Assembly (NCBI GenBank): GCA_041402045.1
Contig: JAWKSZ010000028.1
Span: 21,322 to 85,321, forward strand
Source: JAGQRJ01 sp041402045
GTDB taxonomy: Bacteria > Planctomycetota > J058
Length of the DNA stretch: 64,000 nt
Reading direction: 5' to 3'
The position numbers and the translations under genes are program-made. Under the pieces are notes generated by a model. The model searched no databases. It saw only the letters and a program-made list of their open reading frames with translations, and had not been told where the DNA came from. Positions 52,012 to 59,423 of the stretch are shown here, piece by piece; the first letter of the stretch is position 1, and each line of letters opens with the position of its first letter.

Positions 52012-54690
52012 TCACCAGTTGATGCTGATCACCGGGGTCCGCTCGTCGCCGCGGACGGTGAGCCCGACCTCGCCGTAAATGTCGAGGCCGTTGGGCTTAA
52101 TGACCATGCGTCCCTTGACGATCAGGGTCTTCACGCCGTTGAGCTCGACGATCCGGCCGCCGAAGCGGGTGATCCCGCTGCTCACGATCCGGGCGTCGAC
52201 GCCCTCGATCGACTCGATCCGGGGGCCCTGCGCGTCGATCTTCACGATCGCCTTGCCGACGATGGTGCTCCCGGTGCGGTCGATCACGATCTCGTTGACC
52301 TCCGACTTCAGCCGCGAGCCGGGCTCGAGGGCGACCTCGAAGGGGACCTCGACGCGCTCGGCCACCCGCAGGGGGTTCTGAGCGCCGCCCTGCCAGGCGA
52401 ACTCCACGTCGTTGAGGCTGGCGCGGGCCGCGCCCAGGATCTTGGTCTCGAAGGCCGCGCTGCGCAGCTCGGCGCTGGAGAGCACGAGCTGGGTGCTGAT
52501 CCGGCCGCGGACGACCGAGGCGGCGTCGCCGGTGGAGCTCTCGTCGATCGTCACCTCGGCGCGGGTCCCGGCCCCGAGGCCCACCGACCACTCGGCGCTC
52601 GACGCGGCCCGACCCGGGGTGCGCTCTTCGCTGAGGTAGCGGCCGTGGACGAAGGCCTCGCCGCCGCTGGCGAGCTGCACGTGGCGCCAGGCCCCGCGGT
52701 CGCCGAGGACCTTGACCCGGTCCCCCCGGGTGAGCTGGCCCAGGATCCGCCCGGTGTCGGTGCTGGGGGCGTCGCGGTAGTTGAGCTTGCCGCCGGCGCT
52801 GACGTTGACCACGGCCACGCGCTCGCCCTGGGTCGCGGCGGTCGCCGTCGAGCCCGAGAGCTGACCCTCGCCGAGGAGCTCGGCGGTGGCCGTGCCGGTG
52901 CCCGACTCGATCGCGCCGTCCACGGTGCGCACGCCGAGGTCGAAGTCGACCTGCACCCGCTCGGCGCTGCCGCTCCCGGCGGGGGCGTCGACCCGCACGT
53001 CCTCGATCACCAGGCCGCGCCCGGTGGCCTGGCCGCGGGTGCGGAGCGCGGTCGCGCCCCGGCCGAGGGGGCTCGTGAGCTCGAGCTCGTCGAAGTCGAC
53101 CGAGAGCGAGCCCGCGGTGGGGCGCGCCTCGACGGTGACGTCGCCCTGGACCACGCGGGCCATGCCGGCCTGGCCGGTGACGTCGCCCTGGGCGTGGAGG
53201 TCGGCGTCGACCTTCAGGCCCTCGGCGTCGAGGCCGATCCGGCCCTGGCTGGTCACGTTGCCGTCGATGGTCACGTCGTCGATGGTCAGGCGCCCGGCGT
53301 CGAGCTTCTTGATCTTGACCGGGCCGTCGAGGGCCAGGCGATACACGCCGTCCCGCACGGTCAGGCGGCTCTCACCGGCGCGCTGGGTGAAGGCGAAGGC
53401 GGCGCCGCCGTTGGCCCGGGCCTGGGCCGCGTCGACCTGCGGGCCGTTGGGCACGCGGATCCGGATCGTGTTCCCCTGGAGGTCGAAGGTCACGCGGCCG
53501 TCGACCTCGAGGTCCATGGACCCGCCGTTCTTGGGCAGGCGCAGGCCGTAGCGGCCCTGGACCTGCAGGCGGCCGCTGGCGTTGCCGGCGTGGAGCTGGC
53601 CGTTGACCGCGAGCGGGCCGCCGACCGAGAGCTCGAGGCTGTAGGCGCTGCGGTCGCCCAGGATCCGGAACCCGTTCTCGTCGATCTGGGCCACGCCGCT
53701 GAGCCGCACGTCGCCGACCTCTCCGCGGACCCCGGCGAAGTCGACGGTCCGCCCGTCGCGGCCGCGGGCCGCGAGCTGGAAGCTCAGGGCGCCCGTGAAC
53801 GCGGTCTCCGCCTCGCCCGACGAGCTGTCGAACTTCATGGACGCCAGGTCCTGGAGGCTCGGCGGCCAGCGGTCGATCTCGGTGAGCATCTTCAGGTTCC
53901 CCAGCTCCTTCTCACCGAAGATGCCGAAGTCGATGCTCGCCTTGCCGGTGCGCTTGTCGATCACGATGTCCGGGATCAGGATGCTCGAGACGTGCAGGCG
54001 CAGGTCGCCGTTGCGGTCGCGGGTGACCTTCTTGACGTTGATGTCGGGCATGCCCGCGACGTCTATGTGCAGGTGCCCCTGCCGGTTGATCGTGACCTCG
54101 TTGATCTTGTTGCCGATCCGCTGGGCCTGGCCCTTCCAGCCGCCGCGGCCGCGGCGGTAGCGCCCGCGCGGGTCGACGGTGTAGTTGCTGCCAGGCACCT
54201 CGAGCTCGATCAGCCCGTCGCTGCGGTGGGTGACCGCGCTGACCACGATCTGCCCCACGCCGGGGAGCGAGACCACGTGCCGGCCCGGCCCGTTGGGCAG
54301 GCTGCGGATCGGGGCCGCCCAGGTGGCCAAGGGCCGGATCCGGAGCGAGCTGAGCACCGGCGCGTCGTGGGGCTGTCCGCCCGAGATCGCGCGCCCGCGG
54401 CTGGAGCGGTCCCAGGTCGCCTCGATCGAGATCCGATCGACGGCGAGCGAGCTGCGCGCGGCGCCCTGGGCTTGGAACTCAGCGGCGAGGTCCACCGCTT
54501 CGACCGCGGCCAGGTATTCCTGGAGCTTCTGGGGGTCCAGGCCTTGCCCGTGAGGGGTGCCCGACTGCCCCGAACTCAGGACGTAGCCTGGCGGGAGGCG
54601 GTCCAGCCCAGTGGGCCGGTCCGAGACGCCTTGACCCCACGCCGGGGAGGTCAAGAGCAGGAGCAGGATGCAACGCGTGGGAGTTCTCAT
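52012..54690 (-). CDS. Large secreted beta-rich protein with an SH3-like domain
   Basis: 892 residues; ATG with GGAGGG upstream and a signal peptide ending AWG-QG. Most of the protein is long repeated beta-strands alternating polar and hydrophobic residues (GRLTIDDVTIDGNVTSQGRI, DGRVTFDLQGNTIRIRV), similar in style to the AsmA/DUF-type strands of lipid-handling envelope proteins. At about 630-700 is an SH3_3-type domain (GGKLNYRDAPSTDTGRILGQ, GAWRHVQLASGGEAFVHGRY). There is no membrane helix besides the signal peptide. An envelope or periplasmic role is likely; no family is named with confidence. Confidence 0.75.
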   Translation of the reverse strand: MRTPTRCILLLLLTSPAWGQGVSDRPTGLDRLPPGYVLSSGQSGTPHGQGLDPQKLQEYLAAVEAVDLAAEFQAQGAARSSLAVDRISIEATWDRSSRGRAISGGQPHDAPVLSSLRIRPLATWAAPIRSLPNGPGRHVVSLPGVGQIVVSAVTHRSDGLIELEVPGSNYTVDPRGRYRRGRGGWKGQAQRIGNKINEVTINRQGHLHIDVAGMPDINVKKVTRDRNGDLRLHVSSILIPDIVIDKRTGKASIDFGIFGEKELGNLKMLTEIDRWPPSLQDLASMKFDSSSGEAETAFTGALSFQLAARGRDGRTVDFAGVRGEVGDVRLSGVAQIDENGFRILGDRSAYSLELSVGGPLAVNGQLHAGNASGRLQVQGRYGLRLPKNGGSMDLEVDGRVTFDLQGNTIRIRVPNGPQVDAAQARANGGAAFAFTQRAGESRLTVRDGVYRLALDGPVKIKKLDAGRLTIDDVTIDGNVTSQGRIGLDAEGLKVDADLHAQGDVTGQAGMARVVQGDVTVEARPTAGSLSVDFDELELTSPLGRGATALRTRGQATGRGLVIEDVRVDAPAGSGSAERVQVDFDLGVRTVDGAIESGTGTATAELLGEGQLSGSTATAATQGERVAVVNVSAGGKLNYRDAPSTDTGRILGQLTRGDRVKVLGDRGAWRHVQLASGGEAFVHGRYLSEERTPGRAASSAEWSVGLGAGTRAEVTIDESSTGDAASVVRGRISTQLVLSSAELRSAAFETKILGAARASLNDVEFAWQGGAQNPLRVAERVEVPFEVALEPGSRLKSEVNEIVIDRTGSTIVGKAIVKIDAQGPRIESIEGVDARIVSSGITRFGGRIVELNGVKTLIVKGRMVIKPNGLDIYGEVGLTVRGDERTPVISINW

Positions 54691-55280
54691 TCAGCCCACC
54701 CTCCGCAAGCGGCAAGCCATCGCATACCGCTCGATTCTTTGACTTTAGGTGAAAGCGTCTCACCCGGCTTTGGGCGACAGACACGTAAATGCCTCGGACT
54801 GCGCTCCTTCAGCCCACGTGTCCAAGGGCGGGCGGGTTTTGACGCGACGCGCTTGACGAGGGTGACGAGCATGGAGGCCTCCAAAGCGGGCCCACGGGGC
54901 AACTGCGGTGCCGAAGCGTTTGGGCCCAGGTCTCGCTCAATCCCCTCCAGGAACCTTTCACCCCGCCCCGAGCGACCCATCGTCGGGTGAACCGCGCGCG
55001 CCGATCGGCGACGCGCAACTGCGCAACACCCCGCGAAACTTGCACTTGGGAGCGCCCCCCCGGGGATTTCGAGATTCTCCGCCGCGCAGGGCGAGGGGCC
55101 GTGTGTAGACGTCGAGCCTGCTGAAGGCTCCGCATTTCCCCCGGCAGCCGGCTCGTCGCCGGCTGCTCCCGTACTCGGGCGCCTCGAACGAGAACCCAGC
55201 GCCGCGGAAGGGGGTGGAGCGTGTGGTGGGGACGAGGGGGCTGGTTGAGCGCCACGGGCACGGCTACGGTCGAGGTTCGC
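54691..55280. other. Intergenic region of about 590 bases with hairpins
   Basis: A divergent region between the SH3 protein and the ECF operon. No open frame in it shows domain character or a good ribosome binding site. It contains two hairpins: 55113-55129 (GAGCCT/AGGCTC) and 55144-55166 (GCAGCCGGC-TCGTC-GCCGGCTGC). Read on the minus strand the second is preceded by GGGAGC, resembling the GGAG-footed repeats at 57763 and 11187. Regulatory sites for the ECF operon probably lie here, but none can be defined. Confidence 0.5.
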
Positions 55281-55817
55281 GTGACCACCGCGGACCGGAG
55301 TGACGAAGACCTGGAGCTCGCCTGGCGGCGTGGCTCAGAACCTGCGTTCACCCAGCTCTTCCACCGCTACTACCCCCGCGCCGTGGGCTACGCCCTGCGC
55401 TTCGTCGGCGACCACGCGACCGCCGAGGACCTGGTGCAGCAGGCCTTCCTCAACCTCTACCAGCGCCGCCGGGGCCACGGTCGCTTCCGCGCCTTGGTCT
55501 ACACCTGCGTGCGCAACCTGGCCTTCAACGAGCAGCGCCGGCGCGGCAAGCGCTCGGCCCCCAAGCCGCTCGAGCACCCGCCCCCCGCCGCCGGCGCGCC
55601 CACCGTCGACGGCATGATCGAGGCGGAGGAGCGCGCGGCCTTCGCCCGCGCGCTGGCCAAGCTGCCCGACGAAGAGCGCGAGGCCTTCTGCCTCAAGGAG
55701 ATCGAAGGCCTGACCCACCGCGAGGTGGGCCAGGTCATGGGCCTGCACCCGGACGCCGTGCGTCGCCGGGTGGGGAAGGCCTTTCTCACCCTTCGCACCC
55801 TGTTGGAGGAGTCATGA
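55281..55817 (+). CDS. ECF RNA polymerase sigma factor
   Basis: 178 residues from the GTG at 55281; a GTG at 55221 would add 20 low-complexity residues. Region 2: AFTQLFHRYYPRAVGYALRF and ATAEDLVQQAFLNLYQRR (about 20-75). Region 4: LPDEEREAFCLKEIEGLTHR followed by EVGQVMGLHPDAVRRRVGKA (about 125-170). It is a standard two-domain ECF factor. The stop overlaps the next gene (ATGA), whose product may be its anti-sigma factor. Confidence 0.92.
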   Translation: MTTADRSDEDLELAWRRGSEPAFTQLFHRYYPRAVGYALRFVGDHATAEDLVQQAFLNLYQRRRGHGRFRALVYTCVRNLAFNEQRRRGKRSAPKPLEHPPPAAGAPTVDGMIEAEERAAFARALAKLPDEEREAFCLKEIEGLTHREVGQVMGLHPDAVRRRVGKAFLTLRTLLEES

Positions 55818-56164
55818 GCGACGACGACACCTACCTCAGCACCCTGGCCGCCGAGCTGGGCGCCGCCCCCCCCGCGCCCGGGGACGTCGAGCGCCTGCGC
55901 CGCCTGGCCCAGGCCAGCGACCCGTGGGGCCCCGTCCCCGACCTCGCCCCCGACCTCGCGCTGGCCCAACTGCGCCGCCGTCACGCCGGGGAACGCCGGA
56001 CCCGGCGGCGGGCAGCGCTCCTGCTCTCGACCGCGGCCGCCCTCGCCGTGAGCTTCACCCCGACCCTCGTGCGCTGGCGGGTCGACCGCCCCGGCCCCGG
56101 CACCCCCGGGGACCTGCGCTTGAACCAGGTCGGCATGATCTTCTTCACCTCCAGCGGGTACTGA
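55814..56164 (+). CDS. Small single-pass membrane protein, putative anti-sigma factor
   Basis: 116 residues, translated from an ATG overlapping the ECF stop. The N-terminal ~65 residues are soluble and cytoplasmic, followed by an Arg-rich stretch (RRRHAGERRTRRRAA) and one membrane helix (LLLSTAAALAVSFTPTLV, about 73-90), then a short outer tail. Gene order and topology are those of ECF anti-sigma factors, but no zinc-binding HxxxCxxC is present. Assignment is from position. Confidence 0.65.
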   Translation: MSDDDTYLSTLAAELGAAPPAPGDVERLRRLAQASDPWGPVPDLAPDLALAQLRRRHAGERRTRRRAALLLSTAAALAVSFTPTLVRWRVDRPGPGTPGDLRLNQVGMIFFTSSGY

Positions 56165-56196
56165 CGGGGGCGGTAGCAGCCCTGCGGGTAGGCGTT

Positions 56197-56202
56197 TAGA
56201 AT
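56197..56202 (+). promoter_or_regulatory. Candidate -10 box TAGAAT
   Basis: gttTAGAAT ends 20 bases before the ATG at 56223, with CGGAGG between them. It matches the -10 consensus at 4 of 6 positions. Confidence 0.45.
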
Positions 56203-56222
56203 TCGCGGCCCCGGAGGACTCC

Positions 56223-56744
56223 ATGGCCGACAAGGGCACCAAGAAGACCGAGGACGTGAACCCGCTCGACGTCCTGCGCGACAACGCCGGACTCATGATC
56301 GCCGTGCTGGTGGTGCTCCTCGCCTTCGCGACCCTGATCGTGTGGCAGAGCAACCAGACCCAGGCCGCCAACGATCAGGCCTGGTGGGCGCTCGCCAAGT
56401 ACGAGAGCGAGCACGCCCAGGGCACCGAGGGCTTCGACGAGCTGATCCAGTCCAGCGGCGAGGGGATCCCCGGCGCCTACATGCGGATCACCTACGCCGG
56501 GCGGCTCTACGAGACCGGCGTGCGCGCCGACGTGGAGAAGGCCAAGACCCTGTTCGAGGAGGCCCGCGCCCTGAGCAAGGACGTCCCCACCCTCTACGAG
56601 CCCCTGGGGATCCAGATCGAGAAGATCGCCAAGGAGCTCGAGGCTCAGCCCTCGCCGCTGCTCGAGGTCGCGCCGCCGCCCGAGGCGGAGGACGAGGGCC
56701 CCGACCTCGGCGACATGGGCTTCCCGCCCATGGGGGGACGGTAG
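56223..56744 (+). CDS. YfgM-like membrane protein with TPR-type fold
   Basis: 173 residues; ATG behind CCGGAGG. One membrane helix near the N-terminus (GLMIAVLVVLLAFATLIVW, about 23-41) is followed by a helical domain with TPR-like pairs (AYMRITYAGRLYETGVRADV, EKAKTLFEEARALSKDVPTL) and an acidic Pro-rich tail. This is the layout of YfgM and similar proteins that aid export at the Sec translocon. The tail ends in the run MGGR, at a G6 tract next to the pseudouridine synthase frame. Confidence 0.78.
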   Translation: MADKGTKKTEDVNPLDVLRDNAGLMIAVLVVLLAFATLIVWQSNQTQAANDQAWWALAKYESEHAQGTEGFDELIQSSGEGIPGAYMRITYAGRLYETGVRADVEKAKTLFEEARALSKDVPTLYEPLGIQIEKIAKELEAQPSPLLEVAPPPEAEDEGPDLGDMGFPPMGGR

Positions 56745-57736
56745 ACCCCGAGGCCCCGGAGCCGCGGCGCTTCACCGTCGACGAGGCCCAGGCCGGGACC
56801 CGGATCGACGCGTTCCTCGTAGCCCAGCTCGGCCCCGAACGCTCGCGGGGTGAGGTCCAGGGCTACCTCGCCGACGGCCGCGTGGCCCTCGTGCGCGGCG
56901 GCAAGCCCCTCGCTCGGCTCAAGCCCAGCACCAAGCTCAAGCCCGGCGACGCGCTGACCCTGGAGCTGCCGCCGCCGCCGCCGCCGCCCGGCCCCCTGCG
57001 CCCCGCCGACCTCCCGCTGGACCTGCTGTTCCAGGACGAGGCCCTGGTCGCCCTCGACAAGCCCCCGGGGCTCACCGTGCACCCGGGCGCCGGCAACCGC
57101 GAGCACACCCTCGTCAACATTCTGCTGCACCACTTCGGCGCGTCCTTGAGCCAGGCCGGGGGCGAGGAGCGCCCGGGGATCGTGCACCGCCTGGACAAGG
57201 ACACGAGCGGCGTGATCCTCGTGGCTCGCACCGACGTGGCCCACCGCCACCTCGGCCGCCAGTTCCACGACCGCACCACCCGCAAGCTCTACCTGGCCCT
57301 CGTGCGCGGCGACCCCCCCGACGAGGTCGTGGTCACGGCCCCCCTCGGCCGGCACCCCAAGGACCGCAAGAAAATGGCGGTGGTCGAGGGCGGCCGCGCC
57401 GCAGAGACCCGGGTCGTCGTCCGCGAGCGCTGGCCCGGCTACGCCCTGGTCGAGGCGCACCCGCGCACCGGGCGCACCCACCAGATCCGCGTGCACCTGA
57501 AGTCCCTGGGCTGCCCGATCCTCGCCGACGCGACCTACGGCGGCGGCGCGCGCCTCACCCGCCGCGACCTGGGCCTCGAGCCCGACGCCCCGCTCCTCGA
57601 GCGCCACGCCCTCCACGCGCGGCGCCTCGAGTTCGAGCACCCCACGACCAAGCAACGCCAGACCGTCGAGGCGCCCCTGCCCGCGGACATGCAGGCGACC
57701 GTCGAGGCCCTGCGCGAGCGCTTCCCGGCGGACTGA
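56741..57736 (+). CDS. rluD: RluD/RluA-family ribosomal large-subunit pseudouridine synthase (start unclear)
   Basis: About 330 residues. An S4 RNA-binding domain lies at the N-terminus (AGTRIDAFLVAQLGPERSRG, ADGRVALVRGGKP). The catalytic domain has the HRLDKDTSGVILVARTD motif with the active-site Asp, ERPGIVHRLDK, GRTHQIRVHLKSLGCPILAD and RHALHARRLEF. The reading frame has no ATG, GTG or TTG near its beginning; the domain must start at about 56741-56760, in the frame one base back from the YfgM-like gene. A start via ribosomal slippage on the G6 tract at 56732-56737, or a miscounted homopolymer making a real ATG in frame, would solve this. The given start is therefore only nominal. Confidence 0.85.
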   Translation, partial: VDPEAPEPRRFTVDEAQAGTRIDAFLVAQLGPERSRGEVQGYLADGRVALVRGGKPLARLKPSTKLKPGDALTLELPPPPPPPGPLRPADLPLDLLFQDEALVALDKPPGLTVHPGAGNREHTLVNILLHHFGASLSQAGGEERPGIVHRLDKDTSGVILVARTDVAHRHLGRQFHDRTTRKLYLALVRGDPPDEVVVTAPLGRHPKDRKKMAVVEGGRAAETRVVVRERWPGYALVEAHPRTGRTHQIRVHLKSLGCPILADATYGGGARLTRRDLGLEPDAPLLERHALHARRLEFEHPTTKQRQTVEAPLPADMQATVEALRERFPAD

Positions 57737-57745
57737 GCACGAGCC

Positions 57746-57980
57746 CGCTCCCCCCCCACGCGTAGGGGAGCAGCTTGCTGCTCCCGGTATGGACGTACCT
57801 CCACCTCTCGCAGGGACGGGCCTTCACAGCACGCCCTCGAACCGACGTTCGGGCCGGCCGACAAAGCTCCGCGGGGTGCGCTCGCTCCCCCCCTCGCGGG
57901 TAGGGGAGCAGCTTGCTGCTCCCGGTATGGACGTCCCTCCACCTCTCGCAGGGACGGGCCTTCACAGCACGCCCTCGAAC
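57746..57980. repeat. Two copies of a ~97-bp repeat with a REP-like hairpin
   Basis: Copy 1 (57746-57842) and copy 2 (57883-57980) lie 138 bases apart in direct orientation. From 57763 and 57901 the 80-base cores differ at one base. Each core contains the perfect hairpin GGGAGCAGC-TT-GCTGCTCCC, also GGACGT(A/C)CC and a conserved tail. Neither is coding, though their GC gives false frames. They fill the space between the converging rluD and TPR lipoprotein genes together with a further hairpin. Confidence 0.85.
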
Positions 57981-58028
57981 TCACGTTCGCTCGTGCGCCC
58001 GCCGACGACGCTCACGCCCGTCGACCTC

Positions 58029-58050
58029 CCGTGTCTTCCGTGTCTTCTCC
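58029..58050. repeat. Short nine-base-periodic repeat
   Basis: CCGTGTCTTCCGTGTCTTC: two abutting copies of the nine-base unit CGTGTCTTC (reverse GAAGACACG). It has the same nine-base period as the CGCAGAGGA-type units in the 18384-18792 palindrome. Confidence 0.6.
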
Positions 58051-58084
58051 CGGCAGCGCCTCCCGCGAGCTGTCCGTACACGAA

Positions 58085-58110
58085 GCGACGCCTCCCGCAG
58101 GAGGCGTCGC
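58085..58110 (-). terminator. Strong hairpin between convergent genes
   Basis: GCGACGCCTCC-CGCA-GGAGGCGTCGC, an 11-bp perfect stem with a four-base loop, 22 bases behind the stop of the TPR lipoprotein gene. It lacks a T-run but is well placed to end that transcript. Confidence 0.5.
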
Positions 58111-58131
58111 GGACTCGGCTGACGAGCGGAC

Positions 58132-59208
58132 CTAGAAGGTCTCGAGGCCGGCCTGGCTCTCGATCACGCTCAGCGCGCGCTCGCGGGTGAGCTCGGCCGC
58201 CAGGTCGCGGCCGTTGGCGTCGACCGCGCCGTCGAGGGTCCCCAGCGCGCCGGTCGGGTCGGCGCTGTAGAGCTGCATGTAGCCCAGGAGCAGGCCCAGG
58301 CCCGCGTCCTCGCTGGCGGCGCCGCGCAGCTCGCTGAGCTTGGACGAGAACAGCGCCTCGCCCTCGCCGTAGAACTGACGCACGTCGAAGTCCGACTGCA
58401 GCCAGGCGGGGTTGGTCTGGATCGCGCGGCGCAGCGTGGTCGCGGCGTCGGCGAAGCGGCCCTGGGAGAACTCGGCCTGCGCGATCAGGTAGAGCGCGAA
58501 GGGGTCGCGGGGGTCGACCTCGAGGGTCTCGCGGAAGGCGCGCTCGGCGCGGGCGAAGTCGCCGTGGCGGAAGGAGAGCACGCCGGCGCGCGCCAGGTCG
58601 CGCGGGCTGGTGGACTCGTCGCGGCCCGGACCCAGGCGCACCTCGTCGGTGTCGCCCTCGGCCCCGCGGGCGCCCTGCTGCTTGGACCGGCGCGGTGCGT
58701 CGGAGCCCTCGGGCGGGGGGCCGATCGGGCGCGGGCTGAGGGGCTGCTTGGCCTCCCAGGCGCCGCCGCTGAGCGCGCCGCGGATCTCGGTGTTCAGCCG
58801 CACCTCGAGCCGCGGGTCGCTCGCGACCGTGTACCACTCGTAGGGCTGCTGGAACTGATCCTGGAAGGTCGAGACCTCGCTCTGCTCGACCTTGATCAGC
58901 ACCCGGCACTCGACCTCGAAGTAGTCGCCGCGGTCGCGGATCAGCGCCTCGATCGTGCGCCGCGTCTTGTCGTAGAGCGACGTGTCCTCGCTGACCAGCG
59001 CCGTGATCTTGCCGTAGCGATAGCTCGCGGTCTGGATCACGCCATAGCGATTGAGGATGTGGTACGCCGTGTTGTAGACGCGGCGGTAGTCCCCGAACGC
59101 GACCTCGTGGGTCACGTTGACCGGGGTCTCGACCCGCTGCGGGGTCGCGCTGCCAGCGCACCCGACGATCACGGCCAACACGGGAGGGAGAAGCAACCTG
59201 GGGCTCAT
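58132..59208 (-). CDS. Lipoprotein with TPR repeats
   Basis: 358 residues from the ATG at 59208, chosen for GGAG 8 bases upstream; a TTG two codons earlier is possible. A signal peptide ends in the lipobox VIVGCA. The first ~165 residues are an alpha/beta domain (HEVAFGDYRRVYNTAYHILN, RGDYFEVECRVLIKVEQSEV) of a kind often found in planctomycete-style surface lipoproteins. After a polar linker, TPR repeats occupy about 195-320 (AGVLSFRHGDFARAERAFRE, ALYLIAQAEFSQGRFADAAT). It is likely an outer-membrane scaffold; no partner gene is adjacent. Confidence 0.8.
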   Translation of the reverse strand: MSPRLLLPPVLAVIVGCAGSATPQRVETPVNVTHEVAFGDYRRVYNTAYHILNRYGVIQTASYRYGKITALVSEDTSLYDKTRRTIEALIRDRGDYFEVECRVLIKVEQSEVSTFQDQFQQPYEWYTVASDPRLEVRLNTEIRGALSGGAWEAKQPLSPRPIGPPPEGSDAPRRSKQQGARGAEGDTDEVRLGPGRDESTSPRDLARAGVLSFRHGDFARAERAFRETLEVDPRDPFALYLIAQAEFSQGRFADAATTLRRAIQTNPAWLQSDFDVRQFYGEGEALFSSKLSELRGAASEDAGLGLLLGYMQLYSADPTGALGTLDGAVDANGRDLAAELTRERALSVIESQAGLETF

Positions 59209-59410
59209 GAGCAAGACTCCGCGCAGGGGGCGTGAGAAGTGCGCGCCACTTCCGACGTCCTCGTCCGAGGATAGACACGCGTGTGCAGGCGTTCAAGCCA
59301 TTGGAATTCGGTGAAGAACGTGGGAACCCGCCCGGGGTCGCGGACGTGTCGTCACGGGGGCGGAGGGCTGTCCTCCCGCCCCTCACCTAGACGCCGACCG
59401 CGGCGCGCTC

Positions 59411-59416
59411 TATACC
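59411..59416 (+). promoter_or_regulatory. Candidate -10 box TATACC of a leaderless transcript
   Basis: TATACC is followed by 7 bases and then the ATG of the kinase gene at 59424. Transcription would begin at the start codon, and no ribosome binding site is visible. The MoxR gene has the same arrangement. Confidence 0.45.
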
Positions 59417-59423
59417 GGGTGGT

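Noticed and set aside
54809..55351. Open frames in the gap before the ECF operon
   Set aside because: Arg/Ser/Pro-rich composition, no start signals and no domain character on either strand.
57535..57984. Minus-strand open frames across the 57.8-kb repeats
   Set aside because: They only translate the duplicated non-coding repeat and antisense rluD; the peptides repeat because the DNA repeats.
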